DNA of 48,996 bases from Flavipsychrobacter sp. (GTDB lineage Bacteria; Bacteroidota; Bacteroidia; Chitinophagales; Chitinophagaceae), in assembly GCA_021155965.1 (NCBI GenBank), contig JAJNBJ010000028.1, forward strand, positions 1-48,996. The letters are read 5' to 3'. A program made the translations under genes and the position numbers. Shown here piece after piece: positions 1 through 8,165 of this stretch (positions within the stretch are counted from its first letter, which is position 1; every line of letters starts with the position of its first letter). The notes under the pieces are model-generated. The model searched no databases, was not told where the DNA came from, and was given only the letters and a program-made list of their open reading frames with translations.

Positions 1-170
1 GTTACTTTTTTGCTTTCCCAATCTTTCAAAGAACGTCGCCCGGATTAACCGAACTCTGCTGTGACAAAGGATTTGAACCTTACATCCGGCCTTTAACCGG
101 TCACCTGTTTTGTTACCTTTCTAAGAACTTTTCGTTGCTTTTTTGTTACCCTTTTTTCTCAAAGGGAGTG
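1..170 (-). other. Probable rRNA operon leader (5' part; operon lies off the left edge)
   Basis: No plausible gene lies here. Read on the minus strand, the stretch follows three strong promoters and contains GTTCTTTGAAAGATTG at 34-19, which resembles the boxA-type antitermination signal found ahead of 16S rRNA in Bacteroidota. Between promoter and box, 61-104 can fold with GTGAC/GTCAC ends around a T-arm-like hairpin. That this is an rRNA leader is inferred; the rRNA itself is not in the window. Confidence 0.5.
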
Positions 171-200
171 CAAAGGTATAGGTTACTTACCGAACTGCAA
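171..200 (-). promoter_or_regulatory. Tandem promoter P1 (closest to the left edge)
   Basis: On the minus strand TTG (200-198) is followed after 19 nt by TACCTTTG (178-171), an exact match to the Bacteroidota sigma-A consensus TTG-N19-TAnnTTTG. It is the first of three identically built promoters pointing left. Confidence 0.7.
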
Positions 201-305
201 AATTGTTTTTCAGTTTATTTTTGAAAAACTTTCAAAAACTGCCCCCGGTAACACTTTTAAAGAACTTCCCCCGCAAATCAACCAACCGTTTTCATTTTGG
301 GAGCG

Positions 306-335
306 CAAAGATAGGTATCATTCGCACACCGCCAA
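306..335 (-). promoter_or_regulatory. Tandem promoter P2
   Basis: On the minus strand TTG (335-333) is followed after 19 nt by TATCTTTG (313-306). Same architecture and spacer length as its two neighbours. Confidence 0.7.
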
Positions 336-402
336 ATGTTATTTCAGCTTATTTTGAAACTAACAGCTTTTTTAACAAAAAGGTTGAGGTAGGTAGGGCC
401 TG

Positions 403-432
403 CAAAGATACGGGGAGAAAGGGTTTTGACAA
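403..432 (-). promoter_or_regulatory. Tandem promoter P3 (most upstream)
   Basis: On the minus strand TTG (432-430) is followed after 19 nt by TATCTTTG (410-403). The -33 element reads TTGTCA. It lies about 110 bp from the start of the divergent bestrophin gene. Confidence 0.7.
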
Positions 433-540
433 AACTTTTCAGCTGATTTCAAGATGAAAAATACACTGTCGAAAAGTGCATTGAAGATCACACAGTTATC
501 CAGTGTGCCAAAACCATGCTTTTTATATATCTTGCTGCGA

Positions 541-1422
541 ATGATCAACTATAACACCAAGGCGTGGCTGGCAAGCATATTTGTCTTTAAAAAAGCAGAT
601 ACGCTCAGGCAATTATTCCCCATGATATTGCTGGTGAGCGCTTATACCGGCGGCATAGTATATTTAGAGACCGACTACCTGAAGCTCACAGCAAATAGTT
701 CTATAGGACATTTCACCATTTTGCAGACATTGTTAGGTTTCGTGATCTCGATGCTGCTTGTGTTTCGCACTAATACCGCATACGACCGTTGGTGGGAAGG
801 ACGTAAACAGTGGGGCGCATTGGTGAACAACAGTCGCAACCTGGCGATAAAAATGAATGCACTCCTGCCGCATAGTGATACAAAGAACAGGCAGTTTTTC
901 GTGAAAACAATACCTATGTTCGCCGATGTATTGCAGCAACACCTGCGTGCGGAAGCTACACGTCTTCAACTGGATACAGAGCCGCACCCGGAAATACCCG
1001 AATTGGACCACAGTAAGCACATACCTAACCAGGTAGCCGGTATGATCGCTACCAAACTAAGCCTCCTGCACCGGGAGAAGTTAATAACAGGTGAACACCT
1101 TATTATTGTAAATAATGAGCTGCAATCGTTCCTTGATATTTGTGGGGCCTGCGAGCGTATCAAAAACACGCCTATTCCTTATTCCTACAGCGTTTTTGTA
1201 AAGAAGTTCATTTTCATTTATATTATGACACTGCCATTGGGGTATGCTTTCTCATTGCATTACTTGCTGATACCCGTTGTGGCGTTGGTTTTCTACGTGC
1301 TGGCCAGCCTGGAGATGGTTGCAGAAGAAATTGAAGATCCTTTTGGCCATGATGATAACGACCTGCCGATGAGCAAAATTGCCAGCAACATAAAAAAGAA
1401 TGTAGAAGATATTCTAGGTTGA
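541..1422 (+). CDS. Bestrophin-family (UPF0187-like) membrane channel protein
   Basis: Bestrophin-like anion channel of the inner membrane. The N-terminus MINYNTKAWL, two hydrophobic segments near residues 20-70, the conserved stretch LVFRTNTAYDRWWEGRKQWG and a C-terminal EIEDPFGHDDNDLP acidic element are all visible; the last resembles the calcium-clasp-like region of bestrophins. Length (293 residues) is normal for bacterial members. An in-frame ATG exists at 454, but the product would carry 29 unusual extra residues and begin close to the promoter cluster, so I chose 541. The 3' end overlaps the convergent methyltransferase by 9 bp. Function is family-level; no partner gene adds information. 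Confidence 0.85.
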   Translation: MINYNTKAWLASIFVFKKADTLRQLFPMILLVSAYTGGIVYLETDYLKLTANSSIGHFTILQTLLGFVISMLLVFRTNTAYDRWWEGRKQWGALVNNSRNLAIKMNALLPHSDTKNRQFFVKTIPMFADVLQQHLRAEATRLQLDTEPHPEIPELDHSKHIPNQVAGMIATKLSLLHREKLITGEHLIIVNNELQSFLDICGACERIKNTPIPYSYSVFVKKFIFIYIMTLPLGYAFSLHYLLIPVVALVFYVLASLEMVAEEIEDPFGHDDNDLPMSKIASNIKKNVEDILG

Positions 1423-2223
1423 TAACGTCTTATTCGCCTTTATAGCATACACCATAGGCAGCTTACCTTCCATCCCCTTTATATAATATTGGCCGGAGTT
1501 CACTTCTGCCATATTGTGGAAGCAGTTGTACGGAGAATAGTCTATTTCCTTAAAGGTTGCAATATTCAAATCTGCATTGATCAGATTTTGCATTATTTCA
1601 GAGAGGTCATGGTTCCAGCCTATTTCTTTCATATTAATATCCGCATTGCGATCAGCGTAAGTGCCTTCAAGTGTTTCTACTATTGCTTCTTTGTTGAAGT
1701 AGGAATATTGTACTTTACTGAAATCATTGCTGAACATCCATACCACGGGATGAAAATCAACTATCAGGAAGAAGCCCCCGGGCTTTACATATCGCGATAC
1801 GACAGCAGCCCATTTTTGCAGGTCGGGCAGCCAACCAATTGTACCGTAAGATGTGAAGACAATATCAAATTGTTTATCCAGCTTATTGGGCAGGTCGTAA
1901 ATATCTGTGCAGATAAACTCCGAGTTTAATCCCAATTGTTCATTTAGTTCCCGAGCCTTTTTTATTGCCTCGCCTGAAAAATCAGCGCCTGTTGTTGTTG
2001 CACCCATCCGTGCCAATGACAATGTATCTTGCCCGAAATGGCACTGCAGATGAAGTATAGATTTACCTTTTACATCTCCCAGCAACCCTAATTCTATATC
2101 ATTCAGCGATGACATACCGGCAATAAATTCCTCCGTCCCGTAAAAGTCTGAATTCACATGGTGCTGCGTTTTCTCATCCCAAAGGGCTTTATTGACCTCT
2201 ATATAATCTTTAACCGGATCCAT
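1414..2223 (-). CDS. Class I SAM-dependent methyltransferase
   Basis: The Rossmann-fold methyltransferase core is seen from residue 50 on: motif I SILHLQCHFGQD (SAM glycine-rich loop in the divergent HLQCHFGQD form), an acidic ADFSG after strand 2, and VKPGGFFLIVDFHPV as the post-core strand. Such proteins methylate small molecules; the substrate cannot be told. It starts with ATG and follows the secreted protein upstream (stop at 2226) by only 2 nt, so the two are probably cotranscribed. It is convergent with bestrophin. Confidence 0.8.
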   Translation of the reverse strand: MDPVKDYIEVNKALWDEKTQHHVNSDFYGTEEFIAGMSSLNDIELGLLGDVKGKSILHLQCHFGQDTLSLARMGATTTGADFSGEAIKKARELNEQLGLNSEFICTDIYDLPNKLDKQFDIVFTSYGTIGWLPDLQKWAAVVSRYVKPGGFFLIVDFHPVVWMFSNDFSKVQYSYFNKEAIVETLEGTYADRNADINMKEIGWNHDLSEIMQNLINADLNIATFKEIDYSPYNCFHNMAEVNSGQYYIKGMEGKLPMVYAIKANKTLST

Positions 2224-2225
2224 AA

Positions 2226-2735
2226 TCAGTGCTCGAAAATAAACATTACAATAGTATAATACCCCGTGATCTTACTATAGGTGACCTCAAGGGTTATGTG
2301 CGGTGGCGGACCGGCAGGGTTAGCATCATTTTTCGCCTCCGTCATGAAAACCAGTTTTTTATAATTCGCAATCCCGGCATTAAAATTAGGATGCAGCGAA
2401 AGGGTGTAACCTTCATGCAGCAGGCAGTTATTTAAAACGGTTTTGTATTGCTCATAGACCGGTTCTAATTCTTGTTTATTTTTTGTCTGAAAGAAAGCGC
2501 ATTCATAAAACAACCCCATAGACTGTACGAACCGGTGCCCTATGCTGCCGGGTACCTTTATCCCAGAGGCCCACATTGTTGCGGTTGCGTTTGATTCGAG
2601 CATTTTGCCCTTTATGTTCCGGAATTTGTTGGGCGCATCCTGGGTTATAGTAATTATGGCATTGCAGACATCCCCTTCCTGGCCAAAACCAAGAAATGGC
2701 ATAATAAGTAAAATTAATATCAACCTGATAAACAC
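2226..2735 (-). CDS. Hypothetical secreted protein
   Basis: I do not recognise a family. The first 18 residues (MFIRLILILLIMPFLGFG) form a signal peptide ending before Q-E-G. The mature part (about 150 residues) has three cysteines, no transmembrane segment and no repeat. The start is a GTG; it is favoured because it begins exactly at the signal peptide. It is the upstream gene of a two-gene unit with the methyltransferase. The role is unknown. Confidence 0.6.
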   Translation of the reverse strand: MFIRLILILLIMPFLGFGQEGDVCNAIITITQDAPNKFRNIKGKMLESNATATMWASGIKVPGSIGHRFVQSMGLFYECAFFQTKNKQELEPVYEQYKTVLNNCLLHEGYTLSLHPNFNAGIANYKKLVFMTEAKNDANPAGPPPHITLEVTYSKITGYYTIVMFIFEH

Positions 2736-2867
2736 CCTGCAATATACCAGAATAGATTGTAAACGGTTTCAAAATAATGAGTTAATAGTATATTTTTTGC
2801 TTAATAAATATTTGATAGTCAATCAATTGTTTAGAATTGTTAAATAAAAGTTAGCGCGTACAACGCA

Positions 2868-2897
2868 TTGTAAATCAAATATTATTACGTACCTTCG
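2868..2897 (+). promoter_or_regulatory. Promoter of the YkuD_2 L,D-transpeptidase gene
   Basis: TTG at 2868-2870, a 19-nt spacer, then TACCTTCG at 2890-2897 (one mismatch to TAnnTTTG). It lies 43 bp before the start codon, with an AT-rich leader and no Shine-Dalgarno sequence. Confidence 0.5.
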
Positions 2898-2939
2898 CTG
2901 TATTCCAAATCAATTTATTAACTTTTAATTAATAGGATA

Positions 2940-3755
2940 ATGAAGAGAGTGCTTTTGTGCGCGGGGGTGTATCTTATGTGTTGCTCATTCACCGGTCGGG
3001 AAGTTGTGGCGAGTGAAGCTGAGGCTGAGAACAATGAAGTTAAGGCAGGAAATTATGTCTCTGCGGTTTATAACCAGATCGACTTTGGCAGCAATCGCTT
3101 GTCTTACGACGTATTTGAGAAGGCCTATCATGGTTACCTGAACCTGAAAAGTGAGGGTAAGCTTAAAGGAAATATACTGACGGTCTGCAACTTCGAACTT
3201 TCTTCGGTGGAGAACAGGATGTGGATAATAGACATGAACAAGAAGAAAGTTCTGTTCAACACCTATGTTGCACACGGGCAAGGTTCGGGCGATGAGTATG
3301 CGGTGTCTTTCTCCAATAAGGAGAATTCCCATAAAAGCTCCCTCGGTTTTTACGTAACAGGTGAAACATACAGGGGGGAGCATGGCACTTCGCTTCGCCT
3401 GGATGGTATGGATGCAGGTTATAATACTGCGGCACGTGCACGCGGTGTAGTAGTGCATGGCTCTGAGTATGTAAATGCGAGAGTTGTTGATAGCAGGGGG
3501 AAGCTTGGCCGCAGCTGGGGTTGTCCGGCAGTATCGTCGAGGTTGTCATTGCCAATTATCAATACGATAAAGGATGGCAACTGCCTGTTCATATACTATC
3601 CAGAGAAGAAATACTTCGCCAGCTCTTACTGGCTGAATAAGAAAATAGATGGTGTGCAGGAGAATGTTTTCGCCGCAAACTTACCAACAGAAAAAGTAAT
3701 ACAATATATGACCAATGAAAGGGTTGATAGCGTAAAGACAATATCAATTCAGTAA
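2940..3755 (+). CDS. Murein L,D-transpeptidase catalytic domain family protein (YkuD_2 type)
   Basis: Exported peptidoglycan enzyme. A signal peptide covers roughly residues 1-25. The catalytic domain holds HGQGSGDEYA, GVVVHGSEYV and the active-site signature RSWGCPAVS with Cys195 as the expected nucleophile. Members of this family form or trim 3-3 type cross-links or act as carboxypeptidases; which is not visible. The N-terminal 60 residues of the mature protein are unassigned. The gene has its own promoter, and its last 12 bp overlap the end of a second L,D-transpeptidase on the other strand. Confidence 0.85.
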   Translation: MKRVLLCAGVYLMCCSFTGREVVASEAEAENNEVKAGNYVSAVYNQIDFGSNRLSYDVFEKAYHGYLNLKSEGKLKGNILTVCNFELSSVENRMWIIDMNKKKVLFNTYVAHGQGSGDEYAVSFSNKENSHKSSLGFYVTGETYRGEHGTSLRLDGMDAGYNTAARARGVVVHGSEYVNARVVDSRGKLGRSWGCPAVSSRLSLPIINTIKDGNCLFIYYPEKKYFASSYWLNKKIDGVQENVFAANLPTEKVIQYMTNERVDSVKTISIQ

Positions 3756-5384
3756 GGTCATCAGTTTATCATCGCGGTGGTAAATATCGCGTGGGAACTG
3801 GATATGTTTACCGGTTGTATCTTCAAATGCCGTAAGGTAGGTGATGTGCACCGGTATCTTATTTTTAAGCACCTCCCAGCGGGTTTTGTGGGTTTTGATC
3901 ACGGTGTCCAGCCGGCCAGGTGTGTACCTTTTGCCCTCAAGATCGGATAGCACATAAACAGCAAGATCGAGCGGGCGCTGAAGCCGTATACAGCCGGAAC
4001 TTAATGCACGGAAACGCTTCACAAAATCCTCGCGGTGCGGGGTATCGTGCAGGTAGATGTCCCATTTGTTGGGCAGGTTGAATTTTACATAGCCGAGTGC
4101 ATTGTCATCGCCGGGTGCCTGCTTGTAATTGTACCGCCTGTAGTTTTTTGCAGTGATGGCTGATGCCTGTACACGCTTACCTTCCTGGTCGTATACACGC
4201 AGGCCTTTTTTGTCGAGGTATTTTTTACCGTTTTTCTGCAGCCCCGGCAATACATCCTTTTTAAGGATAGTGGGTGGCACGCCCCATGGCGGGTTAATGA
4301 CTACATTTGCCATGCTGGCGCTAAGCGACGGCGTCTGCCGCTCCGGTTTACCTACTACTACGCGCATGTGCATGGCATTGGTATCTCCCCGGCGCAGGAA
4401 CATTTCCATAAGCGATACATTGACAATAACATACAGGTCGGTGAATTGGCGTTGCATCCACCGCACACGTTCCATATTAATAGAGATCTTTTGGAGGAAG
4501 GTATCCACCGGTGTGGCCAAATACGCCAGGGTTATACTATCCAGCCTGCCTGTTTGTGGTATACCACGGTATGCCTGGTAGGCGAAGTAAATTTGTTTCA
4601 GCTCGCTGATGCTGTCACCAGGTATGGTCTCCAGCCAAGGCATTTCGTACCCGATAACGTCAAAAATATTATAGAGCATGTCGCTGTCAGGATGCTTCAC
4701 ATACCGAATACCCTCTATAGCCTGCAGGAATGCACTGTCACTTGCCAGGTTTTTAAAACGCTGGTATTCTTCACGCAGCAGTTTGTACGTAGGTACTTCA
4801 CTACGGTAAGTACTGAGGGATGGATAATCTTTTTTTCCGCTTATCAGTAATTGCGGTGCGTTCCATGCCGAGTCGTTGGGGTAGTACCACAACGAGTCGA
4901 CTTTTTTAGGGCTTATTTTTCCTATCAGCAGTTCTCTTGCCGCCATTAAATAATTCCGGGTAAGCAATGTATCGAAAGCAATAGCATCATGTACACTGTT
5001 CACTTTGGTTGTGTCCAGTTTTATGCGCAGATCTTTCAGCCTTGCCAGTTGATAGCGTGCTGTATCGAGGCCATCCCAATAAGTATCTTCAAGTTCTTCA
5101 ATGATCCGCTCACTGGCATGTACGGGTTTGTAATTCTGTTTTACCCAGATGGGCTGGTAATCATCTGACTGGTAAATGAAGCGCACATCGTCGCCTATAG
5201 ACCTGAAGACTTTTTTGCCGGCAGTATCGAAAGGCTTTAAGGCTAATTTCAGTTTGCGGGTGAAACTATTATCACTGAAACCGGACGGTGCAGGTTTTTT
5301 TGGCTGAATATCGCAGGAAATAAAATGTTGTGCTAGGAACAATACGGCACAAACTGCAAGGGCACGGGAAACGCTTGGATACAT
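3744..5384 (-). CDS. L,D-transpeptidase of the YcbB/LdtD type, putative lipoprotein
   Basis: Large murein L,D-transpeptidase (546 residues). The start at 5384 gives MYPSVSRALAVCAVLFLAQH followed by FISC, a signal peptide with a lipobox; an upstream in-frame start at 5414 would add 10 residues. Next come a scaffold region, a peptidoglycan-binding-like segment (AYQAYRGIPQTGRLDSIT, about residue 270) and a YkuD domain with HDTPHREDF and the nucleophile in SSGCIRLQ (Cys465). The organisation matches E. coli LdtD/YcbB. It acts in the periplasm on peptidoglycan cross-links. It is convergent with a smaller L,D-transpeptidase, so two distinct types meet tail to tail. Confidence 0.85.
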   Translation of the reverse strand: MYPSVSRALAVCAVLFLAQHFISCDIQPKKPAPSGFSDNSFTRKLKLALKPFDTAGKKVFRSIGDDVRFIYQSDDYQPIWVKQNYKPVHASERIIEELEDTYWDGLDTARYQLARLKDLRIKLDTTKVNSVHDAIAFDTLLTRNYLMAARELLIGKISPKKVDSLWYYPNDSAWNAPQLLISGKKDYPSLSTYRSEVPTYKLLREEYQRFKNLASDSAFLQAIEGIRYVKHPDSDMLYNIFDVIGYEMPWLETIPGDSISELKQIYFAYQAYRGIPQTGRLDSITLAYLATPVDTFLQKISINMERVRWMQRQFTDLYVIVNVSLMEMFLRRGDTNAMHMRVVVGKPERQTPSLSASMANVVINPPWGVPPTILKKDVLPGLQKNGKKYLDKKGLRVYDQEGKRVQASAITAKNYRRYNYKQAPGDDNALGYVKFNLPNKWDIYLHDTPHREDFVKRFRALSSGCIRLQRPLDLAVYVLSDLEGKRYTPGRLDTVIKTHKTRWEVLKNKIPVHITYLTAFEDTTGKHIQFPRDIYHRDDKLMTLLN

Positions 5385-5435
5385 ATACTGGCTTTCAGCC
5401 GATATTTTGAACAATACTAAGCAAAACTATTTCAA

Positions 5436-5819
5436 TCAGACCGTTAATTCTTTAATGGGGTCCCAAAATAAAACGTTAAAGTCCACCACTTTATCCTCTT
5501 TCACTTTTATCCCTTCCTTTTCCAGCAATTGCTGCATTTTTTCGGGTGGGGTAAAGTGGTGTTTGCCGGTCAGCAATCCGCTCCTGTTCACTACGCGGTG
5601 CGCGGGGACTTTGGGTTTTACATTCAGGCAATTATTCATCGCATAACCTACCACTCTTGCCCCCGATGCTGCACCTATGGCAGCAGCAACTGCACCATAG
5701 CTGGTTACGCGGCCTTTGGGCACGCACCGCACCACATCATAAATGGCATCGTATATGCCCGCCCGTACCGAACGGTTACGTTCGGGCGGGGATTCTTTAC
5801 TCCTGGGTTTTGCTTTCAT
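5436..5819 (-). CDS. Alkyltransferase-like protein (ATL; MGMT family without the active cysteine)
   Basis: Small DNA-binding protein related to O6-alkylguanine DNA alkyltransferases. The winged-helix part shows VPKGRVTSYGAVAAAIG and GYAMNNC. The canonical PCHRV active site reads PAHRVV (Ala73 in place of the alkyl-accepting Cys). Loss of that cysteine defines ATL proteins, which bind O6-alkylguanine and hand it to nucleotide excision repair. Length (127 residues) fits the family. Its start overlaps the end of the upstream DUF5522 gene by 23 bp, suggesting coupled translation. Confidence 0.85.
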   Translation of the reverse strand: MKAKPRSKESPPERNRSVRAGIYDAIYDVVRCVPKGRVTSYGAVAAAIGAASGARVVGYAMNNCLNVKPKVPAHRVVNRSGLLTGKHHFTPPEKMQQLLEKEGIKVKEDKVVDFNVLFWDPIKELTV

Positions 5820-5988
5820 TGTTTCGCTTCTTTAATAGTTCACTGCGTTTGGGTTCCGGTACATTCGTATATTCATAGGGGCAATTCAGGCAGCCATTAC
5901 CGCAACAATACCCCCTTTCAGTAAGATATGATGCAGTAAATACAAGCAGGCCGTTCGGCAATATATAATAATCTTTACCCTCTTTCAA
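5797..5988 (-). CDS. DUF5522-family small cysteine-rich protein
   Basis: 63-residue protein with a tight cysteine cluster, CCGNGCLNCPYEY (residues 28-40), typical of a small metal-binding site and matching DUF5522. The N-terminus KEGKDYYILPNGLLVFTASY also fits that family. The start codon would be TTG; no in-frame ATG lies closer. Function unknown. Overlap with the ATL gene suggests a two-gene unit. Confidence 0.65.
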   Translation of the reverse strand: MKEGKDYYILPNGLLVFTASYLTERGYCCGNGCLNCPYEYTNVPEPKRSELLKKRNNESKTQE

Positions 5989-5993
5989 AGTTA

Positions 5994-6025
5994 GTAGAAA
6001 GTCTTAAGTAGAAAGTATAAAGTCG
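5994..6025. repeat. AAGTC-type short tandem repeat
   Basis: Degenerate 7-8 nt units built on AAAGTCTTAAGTAGAAAGT in the gap between the DUF5522 gene and trmB. Similar arrays occur near 41034, 44236 and 48116. Confidence 0.4.
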
Positions 6026-6041
6026 CGAATATTAAATTGCA

Positions 6042-6731
6042 TTAAAGTTCCTCTTTTTGTTCAAAACGCCCTTCCAGCACTATTGGTGTTTCAGGCAATG
6101 AGAATGAAACAAAATATATAGTACGTCCATCTGCCAGGTGCATTTTTTCATAGAACGTTTGGATGGCGAGGGGGCCGGATGCTTTTCCCTGCCCGTAAAC
6201 ATCCGCTATATTTTCGTGTACGGTGCAGCCCTGTTCCTGTATGGTCTCTATAGTGAAATCGTATAACTCTTTAGAATCCGTTTTCAGGTTGATACGTCCG
6301 CCTGGTTTTAATATTTGCTGGTAAGCGTGCAGGAAGCGAGGATGGGTAAGCCGGTTTTTTGCCTTGCCTTTCCTCAGGAAAGGATCGGGGAAGATGATCC
6401 ATATCTCTTCCACTTCGCCTGGTGCAAAATAGGTGGTGATCTGCCCTATATGCGTGCGGAGGAATGCTACATTGTTTAATCCCTCTGTTAATGCAATTTT
6501 TGCGCCGGTATAGATGCGGTTGCCCTTTATATCCACACCAATAAAATTGCGGTTCCTATGCTCCCTGCCGAGGTTCACGCTGTATTCTCCTTTGCCACAT
6601 GCCAGTTCTAGTGTGACCGGATTATCATTCTTAAACCATGAATGCCAGTTGCCAGCGGTATTTTCCGGGTGCTGGAGCACATTTTTAAAGGTATCCAGCG
6701 CCTGGAATTTTACTAATTTCTTATGTCCCAT
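6042..6731 (-). CDS. trmB: tRNA (guanine-N7-)-methyltransferase TrmB
   Basis: Forms m7G46 in the variable loop of tRNAs. The SAM site is LELACGKGEYSVNLG, followed by NFIGVDIKGNRI; the family signature IIFPDPFLRKGKAKNRL with the conserved PDP is present, as are PGGRINLKTDS and the C-terminal TFYE element. Length (229 residues) is normal. A TTG codon at 6743 is also in frame, but the ATG at 6731 gives MGHKKLVKF, the usual start in this phylum. Confidence 0.93.
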   Translation of the reverse strand: MGHKKLVKFQALDTFKNVLQHPENTAGNWHSWFKNDNPVTLELACGKGEYSVNLGREHRNRNFIGVDIKGNRIYTGAKIALTEGLNNVAFLRTHIGQITTYFAPGEVEEIWIIFPDPFLRKGKAKNRLTHPRFLHAYQQILKPGGRINLKTDSKELYDFTIETIQEQGCTVHENIADVYGQGKASGPLAIQTFYEKMHLADGRTIYFVSFSLPETPIVLEGRFEQKEEL

Positions 6732-6742
6732 AAATTTTGGCA

Positions 6743-6777
6743 AAATTCAAATTCCAAATTCCAAATTCCAAATTCCG
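6743..6777. repeat. CAAATTC microsatellite-like repeat
   Basis: Four to five tandem copies of a 7-nt unit (CAAATTC, AAATTCC) directly upstream of trmB. Low-complexity; possible slippage site in the trmB 5' region. Confidence 0.5.
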
Positions 6778-6853
6778 CTTATTACTTAGTTCAGCCTTAA
6801 ATATTCCCGCTTCGTCTATTTACCCCGACATTTGCGGCATATGTGTCATAGAT

Positions 6854-6886
6854 TTGTCTGTGGATAGATAATTTATCTTACATTTG
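6854..6886 (+). promoter_or_regulatory. Promoter for the sorting-domain protein gene
   Basis: TTG at 6854-6856 and TACATTTG at 6879-6886 with a 22-nt spacer. A second TACATTTG at 6898-6905 lacks a well-placed TTG. Start codon at 6949. Confidence 0.5.
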
Positions 6887-6948
6887 ATTGACGTATTTAC
6901 ATTTGATTAATTAAAAGTTAAAACCATAACTACTAAAAAACTACGAAA

Positions 6949-7791
6949 ATGAAAAAAAGAATTTTACTTCTTACAGCTATTGCAGGAATGGGTTATGTAT
7001 TGCTGACGAGTTACGCCGGGGGGCCTGCTCCTCTTGCAGGTAACAGAACGGGAGCAAAAGGTGCTACAGCTACAGCTAATTGTGCAACAGGATGCCATGG
7101 CACAGGCACGAGTACAACAGTTACAATTACACTCGACTCGGCGGGTGTAACTACAACCCGTTACAAACCCGGTATGACTTATACAGTCAAAATACATGGC
7201 GTGAACACATCTTCATTACCTAAGTTTGGGTTCCAGTTTGCAGCTGTAAGCGGCACAGGCGCTTCACAGGTACAAGCGGGGACATTCCCAAGTTCAGGAT
7301 TGCCATCCGGAGTTGCCAGCCATTCTGCTTCTTCGCTAGACATAATTGAACATACAGCAGGCAGGAATGGCGTGCCAGCCGGAACATACGATGTGCAATT
7401 TACATGGGTGGCACCATCAACTAACGTTGGCAATATAACTATGTACTCCACACTTAATGCAGTTAATGGGAATAATTTGCAGGATGCTGCCGATATTTCA
7501 GGCAATACATCCATTACATTAACGCCAATCGTTACCACTTCTGTCGAGCAATTAGTGAATAATATTGGCATCACGGCCTATCCAAACCCGGTAGTGAATG
7601 CATTGACATTACAGGCTGAAAAAGCTGGTACTTACATGGTAAATGTTTACGACATAGCAGGGCGTACTATTGCTACTGAGCAAATGAGCAGCACAGGTAG
7701 TATAAACACAGCTAATTGGGCTGCAGGTATTTACCAGGTTGCAGTACAGAAGGATGGCAATATGCAAGTGATACCTGTAGTAAAACAATAA
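6949..7791 (+). CDS. Secreted choice-of-anchor V / Reeler-like protein with T9SS sorting domain
   Basis: Exported protein of 280 residues. A signal peptide spans about 1-23. A short segment GATATANCATGCHGTGT follows, in the place where choice-of-anchor V proteins usually carry a CxxCH-type motif; here the spacing is CxxxCH. A beta-rich domain covers about 55-190. The C-terminal 70 residues are a type A T9SS sorting domain (ITAYPNPVVNALTLQ, VYDIAGRTI, GIYQVAVQ). It should be exported by the PorU/PorV machinery encoded at 15-20 kb. Whether the CxxxCH binds haem cannot be judged. A terminator follows. Confidence 0.75.
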   Translation: MKKRILLLTAIAGMGYVLLTSYAGGPAPLAGNRTGAKGATATANCATGCHGTGTSTTVTITLDSAGVTTTRYKPGMTYTVKIHGVNTSSLPKFGFQFAAVSGTGASQVQAGTFPSSGLPSGVASHSASSLDIIEHTAGRNGVPAGTYDVQFTWVAPSTNVGNITMYSTLNAVNGNNLQDAADISGNTSITLTPIVTTSVEQLVNNIGITAYPNPVVNALTLQAEKAGTYMVNVYDIAGRTIATEQMSSTGSINTANWAAGIYQVAVQKDGNMQVIPVVKQ

Positions 7792-7809
7792 AAAGAATGC
7801 ATTAATAGT

Positions 7810-7849
7810 AACAGGCTGCCTTTGAAAAATGGGCAGCCTGTTTTATTTT
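7810..7849 (+). terminator. Rho-independent terminator
   Basis: AACAGGCTGCC (7810-7820) pairs perfectly with GGCAGCCTGTT (7832-7842) over an 11-nt loop and is followed by a T-rich run. Confidence 0.85.
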
Positions 7850-7856
7850 GTACCAG

Positions 7857-8165
7857 ATGAGCCTGGTGAGTTTTTTAGAAAAGCATTTACTGGCGTGCCC
7901 TTCAAAGACACTCCTTCATATGGAGTGCCCCGGTTGCGGTATGCAAAGAAGTTTCATCCTGCTGCTGAAGGGCGACCTCCCCGCCAGCCTGCAAATGCAC
8001 CCTGCTACAATACCTATGATGGGGTTAATTGTATTTGCCATGCTGCATATGGTGTTTAAATTCAGCAAAGGGGCAAAAGTTATCGTCATTTTCCAGCTTA
8101 TAGTTGCATTTATCGTAATAAGCTTTTACATTTACAAGATAGCAAATCATAAAATTTATACCTAA
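7857..8165 (+). CDS. DUF2752 domain-containing membrane protein
   Basis: 102-residue protein with the DUF2752 signature CPGCGMQRSF (about residues 23-32) followed by two hydrophobic segments. The ATG at 7857 is preferred to an in-frame TTG at 7848 because it falls just past the preceding terminator. Its stop codon overlaps the next start (TAATG), so it is translationally coupled with the CCC-motif gene. Function unknown. Confidence 0.8.
   Translation: MSLVSFLEKHLLACPSKTLLHMECPGCGMQRSFILLLKGDLPASLQMHPATIPMMGLIVFAMLHMVFKFSKGAKVIVIFQLIVAFIVISFYIYKIANHKIYT

Noticed and set aside
203..457. 84-residue open frame in the left promoter region
   Set aside because: It runs across two of the three minus-strand promoters, has a biased, unstructured product and no homologue I recognise.
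454..540. Longer bestrophin start
   Set aside because: The added 29 residues do not fit the family, and MINYNTKAW at 541 is the normal start.
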